A DNA stretch of 64,000 nucleotides from Tenrec ecaudatus (GCF_050624435.1 NC_134539.1:148343525-148407524); one strand, 5' to 3'. Shown: positions 43,613-57,135, counted from the first letter of the stretch. Notes: generated from the sequence alone by a model not told the origin. Numbers and translations: made by a program.

Positions 43613-45789
43613 GATATTATGCCCTTGGTGGACTCCTCGGGTCAGGATTTCTGGAATGCCACAATTGGGTCTGTTGATCCCATATGATTCTTAGAACTTA
43701 GTCTTGGCTCATGAGTCAATCCGTTTGGTTCCATGGGGAGTGATGTGTAGTCAATCGTTCATGCCCCTCAAAAAGCATGCTTTTATCTGGAGATCATGAA
43801 AAAATAAGTCCAATGACATTTGAGACTGGCTCCTAATGGTAACTCAGGGAGAAGGCTGGCTTTGACTCACACAAAGAGATTGTTTTGAGATTGCCTTCCA
43901 ATAAATAGAAGGTTCTGAAGGCAATCAGGGTATAAGGATCCACGCATTCTTCACATGGGCCTTAGGCCTTTCGGTTGTCTGAAAGCGCACCTGCACTTCA
44001 GTGGCCTGCCGTTATCTTCATCGGTCCAGGCTGAAAGCTTAGAAATCTCACAGAGTGAAATTCCTCTGAAAGGCAATGCCTTCCGTGTACACAGGTTCTC
44101 AAACCCTGGGGAAGAAGAGGCTCGGGCCTTCTGTCCAAGCGCAAACCTCCCAGGGAGACAGACAAAACATTGAAGCAGGTGGAAGGTGAGGGAGGCGCAG
44201 TAACTTCTCTTTATAAAGCAATTCAAAGGCACTTTCAAAGCGGGCATCATTTAGGTGTCAAAAGCTGCCAAAATGTAACACACATTGCAATTTTCACAGA
44301 TGACTCATCTGGGGAAAAATGTGTTGAGGCACATTCTTGCATAAGAACTTGGATAAAGAGAGCGAAGTCAAAAGACTGCGAAAGACAGTTGCAGGGGAAA
44401 AGCACCTGGCCTTTTTGTCAAGGGGTGTGCAAACACAAGTCCCAGGCTTTTCTTTAATGGGCAGTGGCTGGCCGGCAGAAACCGATTTTGTGAACTGTTT
44501 CATCTTCAACTCATCCCTGGCCCAGTCCGCGTGGTATTCACCACCCCCTTCCAAGCAGGGGCTGGGTTTTGTGGTTGGAAATGAGAGAGCCCCTCTGTTT
44601 TGTATTAGTTCTCTGTGTTAGTAATGTTGTTCACTTAAATTTGGAAAAGCAAAACCTTAGACGTAGGCTCCGTGAGCGAGTCAGCTGACCAACCTGTCCC
44701 TTGTAGTGGAGCTAGGATTGTAAAGTTGATCATTTTTACCTAGGCGAGAGGAAATAACCGGAAAAACTATCATGCGTTCGCATTAAGTAAAGGTGAGTGC
44801 CTTCGCCATAGAAACAGATGGCAAACAACAATGCTGGAAGTGAAAGTAAGCAGACTGGCATTGGCCACCTACCCTGACAAAGTTGCCTCTGTTGGAGAAA
44901 ACATGGAATTGGACCTACATGAAATGAGTCCCTGCCTGATCTCAATCCGCTAAAGACCTTGGTCCTTTAGCACCAAGGTGCTTACTTCCAAGCCTGTCAT
45001 TACACATGGCAGTCCCATCTCTCGGGAGATTTTCAGGACTCTTATCACTAGGCAACAGAATCGCTCTGTATCCCCCAGAGCAAACCTCACCTTCAAGGCC
45101 GCATCACTTGCACTCACAGAGATGTTATCAGGGACTTCTGCAGCCTGGCTGCCTGGAGGATGCCAGGCAATGGTGCAAGCCTCCACAATTTCCAGAAATC
45201 GGGAACCAGCTCCAAGGGTTAGAAGGGCTGCCTGCTCAGTGTGGTCTTTTACATCACAGTAGGCTGTATGTTCTGATGCCAGGGGCTCTAGGAGCTACCC
45301 CAATAGAACACAGATGCAACTCAATGGATGCCCATTATCCCATACACTCTTGTGATGTGCCCTCGCTCTCTTTCCTACTTCTTAAACCTGCATGGTACCA
45401 TCCATTTTGAATCAGAAAGCTCCTCTCTCCATGAATAACGTGGGAAGGCCAGAGAAGAGACTGGGAGGGAGGGGGCCCACCTACAGAAGAGAATATTCCA
45501 CGTCTAGGAATAGAGTATTCTAAAGAACTAAGGAAGAATGCAGCCAGCAAGTATGGCTGAAAGATTGCCACAGACCACCGTTCTTGGTTTAATGACTTCA
45601 TGCCTTTCGAGAAAGTCACGCACACACACACTCAGCGTGTACAGAAATTAAAATAAATTTAAAAAAAACTCTGTAAACCAATGAGGTGAACCGTCACCTC
45701 TCTCTCTGACCCCTGCTCTTATTAGGAAGTGTCTTTCGGGCAGTAATGAGACTTTATTTTTGTAACAAGCAATCTCTCTTTTCTTGCAG

Positions 45790-47293
<1,504 letters not shown>

Positions 47294-48277
47294 CTGAAAT
47301 GACTCCTTCTCTGGAATATTTAGTGTCGCACACAAAGTCTATAGCTCAGAGGCCCAAGTCGGTTATACAGACGACGGTACTGGTGACGAAGTGGGTCAGG
47401 GCGCGTGGCCACAGGGACTGAGGCGAGCTGGACGGTTGCAAAGAAAGACTGGGAGTGAGACGGTTCCGTACAACCCACGCTATGCGTCGGCCTGACTCCG
47501 TGGTTCGCGCGCCTGTTGGAGGATCAGTGATGGGTTTGGGATGCCCTGTTGAGTGTGCTTACAAAACTTGAACTTGCAGGCAAGCCTGGGTTGGGTATTT
47601 GACTTACCAGCATGCAGTCTGTAGGGAACAAGACTGTTTTTAATGGCATCGCAAAGGCAAGACTCTGCCTTAATTTTTGAAAAGCTGCTAACTACATGAG
47701 CACAAATTGTATTTTTGTGGTGGTGTAGTTTTTTTTCCCCCTTTTTCTCTCCTTTTTTTTTTTCCTTCACTCCTCCTCTTTTGTGTAATTTAAAAGTCAG
47801 TGTTCAACGTCGTTGAAAGCTCATGATGCACTTCGGACTGGCAAGTATTTGGCTATTCGCTGCCAAAACAAGAGCCTGGGTTTTTGAGGCCAGTAATTTG
47901 TTTGCTCGAGTGGATTCTCCATCCCCCACCCCACCCCCCCTTTTCTCTGTCTTTGGTTACATAAGCGCATTATGTAACGCTAGCCAAATGGTAGCCTCCA
48001 GGGTTGGCTATTTTTGTGTGCGTTCCCCTCTCGCCCCCACCCCTCAAACCCCCCATAATGTTCATGGGTGTTCTCAAATGTTAAGATAGGCTACCTAAAA
48101 TGAATACCAAAGATAATGCGCATTTTTTGCACAGTGGAGATTGTACTCAAAAAGGAAACAAAGCCACCCCTCCCTCCCACCCGCTGGCCGGCTTGGAATC
48201 AAGAGACCACAGCATTGAACCTCAGTCAGCCCTCACACGAGCCCCTCATTTTGCACCGTATCCAGAAAGTAGAGCAT

Positions 48278-48278
<1 letters not shown>

Positions 48279-48312
<34 letters not shown>
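48279..48312 (+). repeat. (CA)n microsatellite in KCNJ2 3' UTR
   Basis: About 16 CA units, followed by 'cgtgcacagtcacag'. Confidence 0.95.
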
Positions 48313-48316
<4 letters not shown>

Positions 48317-48410
48317 ACAGTCACAGGCTGAGACGTGCAATGGTTTCTAAGGTCGTTTCTTTCACATGGCTTTCTTACTGGAAGAGGAAGAGGAGAGGGG
48401 AAGTCAAATT

Positions 48411-48435
48411 GCACACACACACGCACACACACACC
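48411..48435 (+). repeat. interrupted (CA)n run in KCNJ2 3' UTR
   Basis: CA units interrupted by one CG ('cacacacgcacacac'). Confidence 0.92.
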
Positions 48436-48557
48436 TATCACATACCATCTTTTCTCCACCTCCCTCCCCCGCCCCCCAATGCTGGCCATGCTAAAATGAA
48501 ATCAAAGAATGGGGATGGTGCATGCTAGGGAAGCTGTCCTGGGTCTTCCCATTTTGC

Positions 48558-48564
48558 ACATTCC
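48558..48564 (+). promoter_or_regulatory. candidate miR-1/miR-206 seed match
   Basis: ACATTCC in the KCNJ2 3' UTR is a 7-mer complement to the miR-1/206 seed. miR-1 regulation of KCNJ2 is established in heart; that this exact site is the functional one is inference. Confidence 0.5.
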
Positions 48565-50644
48565 TGAATTTATTTTGGAAGCTCAGACCCTGATTGAAGT
48601 GAACGTTGGCGTCTCCAGACTGAGCCAGCCAGCATGAAAGACAGGTAGATGCAAGCCCTCAGGACCGGATTTTTTTTTTTTTGCTGCCAGGCCATTTCCA
48701 GCTTGATTTTGCCCCAGAAACGATGTCACCCATTTGGCCTCTAGGCTCCTCTACTCAGTCTGAAAAGATCCAGAAGGAGCCCAACTGTGCCAGGCAGGGC
48801 TGCAGATGCCAAAGAGGGGAGGCCCGAGTGTGGACAAGTCACGGCCCTGCAGCCCGTCAGCTCAAGTATTCAAGGGGGGAGAGGAAGGATGCTCTTTTGA
48901 TGACCGAGGGTAGGACTGGAGACGTGTCAGTATTCTAGGCTCAAAGAAAGCCATCCACAACGGACAGGGCCACACTCAAGGGGATATTGCCTTCAGGTGA
49001 TTATTCCCCGTTCGCTAGGCACACTCATTGAATGCAATCCCAGTGTTGACCCTTGTCTCCTCTGGAGCCAGAGAACAAGGTACTATGACTTCCCTTTTCC
49101 AGAAGCCTCTCTTGGCTGCCTGCCTTGCTAATTCCCCCCCCCCCCATTCTAGTTCAATCATAGAACTTATTTTTTATTTTGTTAAGTTCCCTATTTGTGA
49201 ATTCTGGGGCGACTGACTTTTCTTCTTAATTAGGAGTCTTGGAATCCACTCTCTTTTGGTGTTACATCCCTGGATGCCATTAAAAACCAGCTTGTTCTAG
49301 AGTCCTGTCTTCTGTGCACTGATGTGGGCAATGGCGTCTCATTCTGGAAGAGCTAGCTCAGAATGAGGGGCCTGTAAGAAGCGTATGCTGTTGGCAGCAT
49401 TCAAAGTCGACTAGTGGTATGTTAATGAAATTGAGTGAGGGATGTCAAACGCATGAATGCTATTCTAAATCCAGGCGGAAAGGCAGGCTTGGGACGTGGT
49501 CTAAAGAGTCGGAGGGTTTGGGGGATCGAGTGGTCAAGAAGAAATAGACGAGGCAACAATTTGGCCGATGACAGAGAATGAATATCGAAGACTTCAGCTG
49601 CTGCTATTAAAATGATTTTCAAAGGAAAATAATCAAACCAAAGAGTATTCAGTGATCTGTAAACTATAGGAAGATTCAGTGGAGACTGGGGGTAACCACA
49701 CAGGTAGCACCCCAAGCACACAGTACTGCCATGCACACAGACACAGACACCTACACACAGACTTGAGATACTGGAGAAAGGGTGTGCTGGGGGTGAGGCT
49801 GTGGGAGGGAAACCTTTCAGCTTATTTCTGAAAAAATGATTCTAAAAAATAATCTAAGAATTCTGGTGCACAAGTTTGTTTGTTTGTTTGTTTGTTTTTT
49901 CAAGAAAATTTTGCAAAAGCTATGTTTTTAAAGTGTACATTTTATAAAATTTATCAGATATTTTCATATTTAAAGCCAAATGTAAATAGTAGTCCGGAAA
50001 GGAAAAAAAATAAAATGCCATAGAAAATATAACTTCAGTGCATCAGTGTCTGAGAGCTAGTGCCGATATGCTGCCGGTTAGCATGGTCGTAGCAACAGTG
50101 TACCAGCTTTATAAGGTCCGTATTGCTGTGTTCTTCTGTTATTTATTTCAGCATGGGCTGCTCTTGGAAAAGCTTTCTCTAGTTCTTAACATTTCAAGAA
50201 TTACAAGCTTTAAATGGCAACTTTTTTTCTGTTTTGTTTGGTGTTGTGTTTGTCAAGAGTCAAGATACAGGTTAATGCATGCCACCTTTTGCTGCATTTT
50301 ACCTTCAGAACATTTGTCCTTATTTACCGGGTCTCTTTTGTGCCCACGTGTCATCAGAATGCGGATGTCAGGGACCTCATCATGAAGATCTGGGGGTTTG
50401 GTCCCAGATATGCATTGCTTCCGTCATGCAAGCAAACCCCATCTGAATTTTCTGAGAATGTATTCTCTTCAAAAGCATTTTGCCCGGATATGAATGGGCA
50501 TTCTATTTTGGGGAGGTGGGTGGGGTGGGAACAGGGTGGGAAGGGCATAGATTCCTTGTTATCCTATTTTTGAATAACAGTAGAGAAAGTGAATTATATT
50601 TTGATTATTGAGAAAGGAATAGTTTTCTATCCCTCTTAAGAATA

Positions 50645-50652
50645 TACTTGAA
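50645..50652 (+). promoter_or_regulatory. candidate miR-26 seed match
   Basis: TACTTGAA is a full 8-mer complement to miR-26a/b. Regulation of KCNJ2 by miR-26 has been reported in atrial tissue; use of this site is inference. Confidence 0.55.
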
Positions 50653-51138
50653 ATCAGACATTTTCAGGATGTCCCGATAGCACTGTAGTCATTTCTAAAT
50701 TCCTGGAGGACGTTTCTTTTGCTTTTTCCTACTGTTTCTGTTTTTTTAATTTCTGTGATGTCACAGTGTCTTTCTTCCCCTGACTGCCTTTCTTCCCGGT
50801 CCAGCCCTCTCCCAAACCTGGATGGGTATTGGAGCTGGTCTGTTCCCCACAGCACATCCCCCTGCGGATGGATGATGCACGTGTGTCCGTTCCTATTTTC
50901 TACGAAAACACTCAGCCAAGGCGAGATGCTTGCTCTGCGATATTGAGTGAGCTCCTTTTCCGCCTGTGTTTAAGAATGTTAAGGTGGAAAAGAGAAATAC
51001 AGAGCAAGTGGTGCATCATCAACCCCCAGCCCCTCACCCCTCAGCCAACTGGAGTTTCTCCTCTCTTCTCAAGCTCTGGGCTCTGGCGAGTGGAACAATC
51101 CTGGCCTTCTGACAATCATTGATAGTTATTCGTGGTAA

Positions 51139-51144
51139 AATAAA
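51139..51144 (+). promoter_or_regulatory. KCNJ2: upstream poly(A) signal of KCNJ2
   Basis: AATAAA within 'gtggtaaaataaagttattg', followed by T/G-rich sequence. It is possibly a weaker or alternative signal. Confidence 0.55.
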
Positions 51145-51270
51145 GTTATTGTGGATAGTTCGTATTTTCCCCGTTGGCCGTCTTTTTTGTATCTAATGTC
51201 TTTCTATTGTACTGCACAAACCATGGATTGTACATATTTTTATATATTATGTCTTATTTTATTATTTCTA

Positions 51271-51276
51271 AATAAA
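51271..51276 (+). promoter_or_regulatory. KCNJ2: main poly(A) signal of KCNJ2
   Basis: AATAAA in 'atttctaaataaaaacactc', with a GT-rich element ('tctgtgtgcttcc') about 35 bases downstream. Cleavage is expected near 51290-51300. Confidence 0.75.
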
Positions 51277-51621
51277 AACACTCAAAATGGAAAACAAATG
51301 GGTTCAGGCCTCTGTGTGCTTCCTGGCAGAGTCTGCGGAAGAGCTGGGCCCTGAAGCAAGTGCTCCGGGGACAATAGGACAGAACCGCGGCTGCTGCAAA
51401 TGAATGGAGCCATAGAAATGGGACTCAACGGACAGGTGCAGTGGCCTGGTGGATTAGTTTAATCTCTGCTAGAGGAAGTCGGGCTCAGATTCTGTTTTCG
51501 GACGGACAGAATGGCCTCAGTAGCGAGAGGATACCCAAAATCAAGTGAGCAAATAAAAGGAACAAAGATTTTCTTCATGCGCTATGTTCTCCCTCTATTG
51601 ATAATATTGAAGCCCAGGCGA

Positions 51622-51810
51622 GGCAGTGGCTGTGGAGTTGATTCCAACTTACGGAGACCTCAGGAGTTTTGGAGTGGAACTGCTCCACAGAGTGGATTTT
51701 CGCAGAGTGGCTACAATCCTTTGGAAGTAGATCGCCAGGCATTTCTTGTGAGGTACCTCTGCGAAGAGCTGAACCACCAACATTTACAGTTAGTAGCCAA
51801 GCCCTTACCT
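51622..51810 (-). mobile_element. AfroSINE copy, older subfamily
   Basis: 'gtggagttgattccaactta', 'ggaagtagatcgccaggcat', 'gaggtacctctgcgaagagc' and 'tttacagttagtagccaagc' follow the second subfamily on the minus strand. Confidence 0.82.
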
Positions 51811-51813
51811 ATT

Positions 51814-51958
51814 TGATTCCAAGCATAGTGACCCTCTGGGACAGGCTCTACCTGCCCCTAACTGGGCTTCTGAGACTACAACTCATCTTTCTTCTGAGGA
51901 GCTGCTGGGGGTTTGAACTGTTGTCCTTGCAGTTAGCAGCATAACGGCTAACCATGAC
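51814..51958 (-). mobile_element. AfroSINE copy
   Basis: It directly follows the previous copy. 'ttccaagcatagtgaccctc', 'gcttctgagactacaactca', 'gggggtttgaactgttgtcc' and 'gcagttagcagcataacggc'. Confidence 0.88.
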
Positions 51959-52056
51959 TCTATGTGGTAACAATAAAACTCATTGCCATTGTCCGAACCT
52001 CCTCATCTCATTCTCACAGAAATCAGCCAGGTGTTACTGTTCCTTTATTATACTTC

Positions 52057-52264
52057 AGGGTCAGCAAACATTTGGGGCACCTGAGAGCAAAGCTTTGCAG
52101 ACTAGGTGGTCTCTGTGGGAGTACTCAAGTCTTCCTAGTCACAGACAATATGAAAAAGATTGGGCAGGGCGATGTTCCAATACAACTTTATTTATAACTA
52201 TTCAGGTTGTGTACTGGAGTTGGGTCTTAGCCATTCCCAGTGGGGTTCAGTTTGCGGGTCCTTG
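52057..52264 (+). mobile_element. old nonautonomous hAT (Charlie/MER-type) element
   Basis: Begins 'cagggtcagcaaacatttgg' and ends 'cagtttgcgggtccttg', so the termini are inverted repeats. The inside ('actaggtggtctctgtggga', 'gatgttccaatacaacttta') matches a widespread mammalian MER-type DNA element whose exact name I will not guess. Confidence 0.7.
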
Positions 52265-52597
52265 TTTTGGATGGAGAAGTGGGAGCTGAACCTTAGAGTT
52301 CATGGATCACCGAACTGGTATTGGGATTTTGGTCGGATCTACCTCCCAGACTTATAGGAATATTATTTTAGGACACAAAGTCACCAAGGATATGGAGTCT
52401 TACAAAGAAAATAGCACTTCCTCCAGCGAGTTTGGAATCATTTAACTCAACGTTTTCCAAAATTGCGAATCCTACGGACTTATGGCTCTGGTTCCTTAAC
52501 AAGGACTCGCATGACCTTTAATATCAGTTCTTTACAAATATCATCAATTTAATCTAGGCATATGTGACCGGGTTTACTGGCCAGTAGGGTTTTCTTA

Positions 52598-52679
52598 GTA
52601 ACTTTGGTGGCTCAGCAGGTTACATGTTGGACTGCAGTCTTGGAAGCTCACAGGGTGAGATTCTACCTCGACCTATACA
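52598..52679 (+). mobile_element. AfroSINE, left part, split by SPIN
   Basis: 'tttggtggctcagcaggtta', 'gttggactgcagtcttggaa' and 'gagattctacctcgacctat'. The copy is shortened in the middle and resumes at 52876. Confidence 0.65.
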
Positions 52680-52875
52680 CAGTGCTTCTCAACCTTCCTA
52701 ATCCCGACCCTTTCATACAGTTCCTCATGTGGTGGTGAGCACCCCCACCAACCATAAAATTATATTTGTTGCTATTTTATAACTGTCATTTTGCTAGTGT
52801 TATGAATCAGGCGACCCCTGTGAAAGGGTTGTTCAACTCCCAAAGGGGTTGCGACCCACAGGTTGAGAACCGCTG
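52680..52875 (-). mobile_element. SPIN-type nonautonomous hAT transposon, copy 2
   Basis: Termini CAGTGCTTCTCAACCT and GGTTGAGAACCGCTG, with the same interior as copy 1 read in reverse. The 8-base flanks (cctataca / tctgatag) no longer match exactly; each resembles 'tcctatag', the AfroSINE sequence at this point. Confidence 0.88.
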
Positions 52876-52920
52876 TCTGATAGGGTCATGATGCTTAGGA
52901 ATCCACAGGAGTAAGAGCGT
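52876..52920 (+). mobile_element. AfroSINE, right part of SPIN-split copy
   Basis: 'gatagggtcatgatgcttag' resumes the tail sequence (consensus tatagggtcgctatgagtcg). A minus-strand AfroSINE fragment follows from 52930. Confidence 0.6.
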
Positions 52921-52929
52921 TTTCTGGAC

Positions 52930-53050
52930 TAGAATCATTCCAGGATCAGATTGCCCGATCTTTCTCCCAGGGAGCTGCCAGAGGAGTTTCCGACCAACCA
53001 GCCTTTCAGTTCATAGCCAAGGGCAAAGTCCTCAACAATTGAGTCCCCTG
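52930..53050 (-). mobile_element. AfroSINE fragment, older subfamily
   Basis: 'aggatcagattgcccgatct', 'ttctcccagggagctgccag' and 'accagcctttcagttcatag' give a minus-strand head half; it is diverged. Confidence 0.65.
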
Positions 53051-54310
53051 TAACAGTACAACAGCTAGCTAACCAGTAGCAGCGACCCTGGGATCACAAC
53101 CAAGGTCATTCGCTCCAGGCTCCATCCTTCATGGATGTAAACATTTCCTTCAGGTTAAAGTGTCCTTGGCTACAAAGGTCATACTTGTGTTCTCCTTGGC
53201 ACTGAAAATGCATATTCTCCATCTCCACCCAGGGCCCAGAAGTTGCTCCGTGTACAACCTGAGCCTCCAACTGCTGGTTTTCATTCCTGGAGAGAGGGGA
53301 CAACTCAAGAGCGGTGGCGTGATTCCCAACTTAAACATCGGTTGTGGGGTTTGGGTAAATTTCAAACTTCAAATTAATTTCATTTCAGGAGGCCAGTCTC
53401 TCAGCAAAACCATAAAGCCTCCTTCCCAACGGGAGGGCCTGCACCCACCACAGCCCAACTGCCGCTTTCCACCGCCCGCAGGCAGCCCATGGAGAAATGC
53501 CACCCTCTTTGGGATGGGGCCAATTAAGGCAGGTACACAGTGCTAACACCAGGCCGTGAGCTGGGTACTCTGGGGAGGACCCCTCCTTGCTTTGTGGTCC
53601 TGCAGCTGCAGGGTCTTGCTTTAGGTCTATTTTGGTTTTTTTTGCATCTCAGCCTCTGCAAGGACCCCCAGCATGGGCTTCCTGGAGCAAGCATGTCCCC
53701 AGAAAGTACCCATGAAAGAGGAAAGGCCTTTCCCTCCAGACGTCCATGCTTAGAGCAGGGAGAACGGAGGAAACAAGCCCGATGTATTCCTCCCTAGGAA
53801 ATAAATAAGAAAGAGGAAGTCAAAGAAAAACAGGGCAAGAACCCCAACGACCCTGACGGGCCTGCTTTGCTGTCTGGGCCTAGGTGTGTTGGCACGAGGC
53901 GAGAATGCCGAGTATCTCACCAATGGGAGGTTCGTGGCCACCAGTGACTTAGAGCAAGGCCTTAGGGATCCTAACACTTCCTGCTTCTGTGTCACATGAT
54001 CACACGTGGATCCTTCTCACACCGTTTCTAAGGTCTTCATAATGCGGTTACACACTTCATTGTCTACAGAGGCACGCGTACAAACACCACTTTCAAAGGC
54101 ACTGGGAAACCCCCCCACAAAGAAAAACACAAACAAACCACATGACTCACGTTCATTGTGTGATAGACTGTTTCATGTTGAGACCATCAGAACCAACCAA
54201 TAACCCCCTGCCCTGCTAATATCTGTGTGATATTCCTGGATTTGTGTAACTCACGCCTCCAAAGCCTTCCTGACCTGCTCCTGCCCCACCTGCTTCAACA
54301 AAGTTCAGAT
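53051..54310. other. intergenic, nothing recognised
   Basis: No gene or clear repeat. Open frames of up to 128 codons lack any family resemblance. Confidence 0.35.
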
Positions 54311-54480
54311 CTAGCAGCTTGATTACTGAGGTAAGCATGGGGCTGCTAGCCATTAGGTAGGGAGTTCAAACCCACCAGGCAGTCTGAAGTAGAACAATAA
54401 CGCTGCTTGTTCCTGTCAAGGTTTACAGTGTTGAAAACCAAAAGGATCGGGTCTGCCCTGCCCTGGGGGGACCAACTGGA
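54311..54480 (+). mobile_element. AfroSINE copy, tail truncated
   Basis: 'ggggctgctagccattaggt', 'gagttcaaacccaccaggca' and 'gtttacagtgttgaaaacca' are clear; the last landmarks are replaced by a G-run. Confidence 0.8.
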
Positions 54481-54589
54481 TGACAGAGGTTTTGGGGTTC
54501 ACTCCACTTGAAAAGCCCCTCTGTGCCTCCAGGTCAACACATGCGTGGGGAACATCATTAACCTCTCCAAACTTCAAATGCTTTGGCAT

Positions 54590-54775
54590 TGGGGCAATTC
54601 GTCCTCATCGCAAGCCTATAGGACGGGGGGAGCTGCCCCCATGGGTTTACAAAGCTGCAACTCTCTACAAGGTAAGAAAGTCTTGTCTTTCTCCTATGGA
54701 GACGTTGGTGGTTTAGAACTGCCGACCCTGAGGTTAGCAGTCCAAAACATAACCACTAAGCCACCAGGGATCCCC
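54590..54775 (-). mobile_element. AfroSINE copy
   Basis: 'ataggacggggggagctgcc', 'ggtggtttagaactgccgac', 'cctgaggttagcagtccaaa' and the head 'aagccaccagggatcccc'. Confidence 0.9.
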
Positions 54776-55880
54776 TGATGCTTTGAACTACTGCCTTGCA
54801 GTTGTTATAATGTGGTTTTGATGGTTGTCTGCCACCTCCCAGGTAACAGAGTTCAAAGTTGATACCTGCAAGGGAGAGGTAGACATCAGAATGTCTCTGT
54901 AATAGAAGGACCAACTCTCTGGCTGCCTGGGATGCTGGAGAACCGGGGACGTTCTGAACCCCTCAGTACAGTCAGGCTTCCTAAAGGGAAGCTAGGCAAA
55001 ACCAGGGAGGAGCAGGAAGAAAAAGGAATGTGAAAGGGAGTTGAAAAAAGGTGAGGCAGCCTCAGCACAGAGTAGCACTGCATAATAATGATGTGTAATT
55101 ACACATAAGTGGTTCTCTTCAAAGACCTGAGATTTGCTGCCTCAAGGGCATTCATTATTTGGGAGGAACGATTTTGTTCTATAAGATCCCACAATTCTCT
55201 GCTGGGTTAAAAAAGAATGCATATTATTTAACGTTTTCATGGGTGACTTAAGTTAATGGGTGTATTGCTTCTCGTGGGTCTGTGATTTTAACGTCTGTCT
55301 TTTTTTTTTATATAAACACATTAGTGGCTGTGTGTGTGTGTCTACTGCCCAAAGTAACTTAGCACTATTTGTTTTCTTGTTGTTCTTACTGTTGTTGTTT
55401 CTGATCCGCTGGGTGACAGGAATACAATCTTCTCTTATAGATCATCTGTGGCTAATGTCACCCAGGAGCTTCCAGTGAACGGCCTGGCTAGAACATAGAG
55501 CTTCATTCTGGCTGAATTTTATTTCAGAGATTTTTTTCCAGGTTTGAAATTATATTCTGAAACTTTGAGGTTGTTAAAGGATATAACTTCTAAATAAATA
55601 TTCGCAATTTAACCGCTGATCAATAAGTTATACACCAGGTGTGGAAGTGGATGTGAGGTTCCCAGAGTTTTCTAAATGGATTTTGTCCTCAACAGATTCC
55701 CGCTTTGGAAAAATGGGGAGTATGATTTTTTATTCCTTATGTCTGAGAGTGAAAGAGTAAATGAGTTTTAGATATATTTTTAAAACCAGGTACTTAGTGT
55801 ACATAATGAACATTATGCACTGTGTAATGAAATCGAAGCATACAACCAACGTGTGCCTATAAAAGTATGTGCTGAGATGA
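54776..55880. other. intergenic, nothing recognised
   Basis: No gene or clear repeat; a T-rich stretch near 55300 and short TG run near 55331. Confidence 0.35.
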
Positions 55881-56078
55881 CTGGGTGGTCTGGTGGTGCA
55901 GTGGGTATCGTGGTGGGCTGCTAATCCCAGGTGGAAACCACCAGCCCCTCTACGGAAGGATGAGGCTTTCTACTCACCTAAAGAATGACATCTCCGAAAA
56001 GCCACAGGGGCAGTTCTGCTCTGTCCTATGGGGTCCCCAAGCGTTGGAATTGAGTTGACGGCACTATTTGGTTTGGGG
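55881..56078 (+). mobile_element. AfroSINE copy, near full length
   Basis: 'tctggtggtgcagtgggtat', 'ggtggaaaccaccagcccct', 'gatgaggctttctactcacc' and the tail 'gttggaattgagttgacggc' followed by 'tttggtttgggg'. Confidence 0.92.
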
Positions 56079-56933
56079 ATGGCTCTCAATGGCCCCAGGA
56101 AGCCGTTACAAATGTGCTGCTCCCAGGGAACTTTAGGATGGACACCACACGGCCTATGATGATGGGAAGGCTATCTCACTGTGGCCGACATAACTATCAG
56201 GCTGGGGGAAAAAAATCTGTCCATCGATGAAACATCTGCCTCTCTCCGACCTAATAAGGATGGCAAATTCTATCTTTACTTTGAACTTGACTTGTAGCAT
56301 ATAGATACATATTACTGGAAACATTCGTGCCCAGGTATAAGCTTGGTCAGAAAAATCTATTTTCCCAATCCCATAATATGTCAACATTAGAATATCAAAA
56401 CCATTACAACTTGATAGTCCATGGTTTCCTCGCCCCACTAATCTCTCTGTATCCAACCCCTTTGAATCAGTCTGCCATCATCGATCACTTAAAGGTGCCT
56501 GGTAAAAGCAGTTACTTAAAAAAACAGACACGCCACAGACAGATAGAGGCCCAATCTGAACACATGACTAGAACAGCCATTGCTTATTTATTTATTTTTG
56601 ACTCTTACAGTAAACTTTTTGTCCCCTTCCTCTTTAAGTCAATCATTCCTTTAGTTGGAAATTTGAATATTTGCATGTATCTGATCTGCTTTGGAACACA
56701 TGCATCTCTTGCACTCTGTGCTGTGTAAACAAATACATTCCCATGCACTTTGGCCGGTCTGAAAGTTAGGGGACAGGGAGGCAAAACAACAACAAAAACT
56801 TTTTAATAATGTGTTGGTTTAGGGGAATCTGAGACCATGAAGCCAGAGCGCCTCTAACATTTCAAACCCAGTTTGCCTGCTTGCCTATCTCCTTCCTTCC
56901 CCTCTTCCTCCTTGTACCCCTGTTCTTTCTTCC
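56079..56933. other. intergenic, nothing recognised
   Basis: No gene supported. The 133-codon frame at 56327-56728 has no recognisable domain. Confidence 0.35.
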
Positions 56934-56941
56934 TTCTACCT

Positions 56942-57135
56942 CAGTGGTTCTCAACCTGCCTAATACTGCGACCCTTACATACAGTTCCTCATGTGGGGGT
57001 GACCCCCCCAACCACAAAATCACTTTCTTCGCTACTTCATGACTGTAATTCTGCTACTGTGATGAATCGGGCGACCCCTATGAAAGGGTCATTTGACCCC
57101 CAAAGGCATTGCAACCCACAGGTTGAGAACTACTG
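56942..57135 (-). mobile_element. SPIN-type nonautonomous hAT transposon, copy 3
   Basis: A 194-base element with termini CAGTGGTTCTCAACCT / GGTTGAGAACTACTG, flanked by an exact 8-bp duplication TTCTACCT (56934-56941 and 57136-57143). The interior is the same as copy 2. Confidence 0.93.

Larger units (their letters stand above)
40377..45789 (+). other. KCNJ2: KCNJ2 intron 1
   Basis: Bounded by 'cagcaacag|gtaagg' and 'ctcttttcttgcag|gaaaag'. It contains a TG microsatellite, two AfroSINEs and a small CA run near 45620. The rest is unique sequence with no gene. Confidence 0.75.
47294..51295 (+). other. KCNJ2: KCNJ2 3' UTR
   Basis: About 4 kb of noncoding sequence with no SINE or LINE insertion, unlike the flanks, suggesting selective constraint. 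It holds two CA microsatellites, a (GTTT)n run at about 49875-49897, candidate microRNA sites at 48558 and 50645, and two terminal poly(A) signals. The long 3' UTR is typical of KCNJ2. Confidence 0.85.

Noticed and set aside
56327-56728. 133-codon open frame downstream of KCNJ2
   Set aside because: No recognisable motif or start context, and located in repeat-rich intergenic DNA. A chance frame is more likely.
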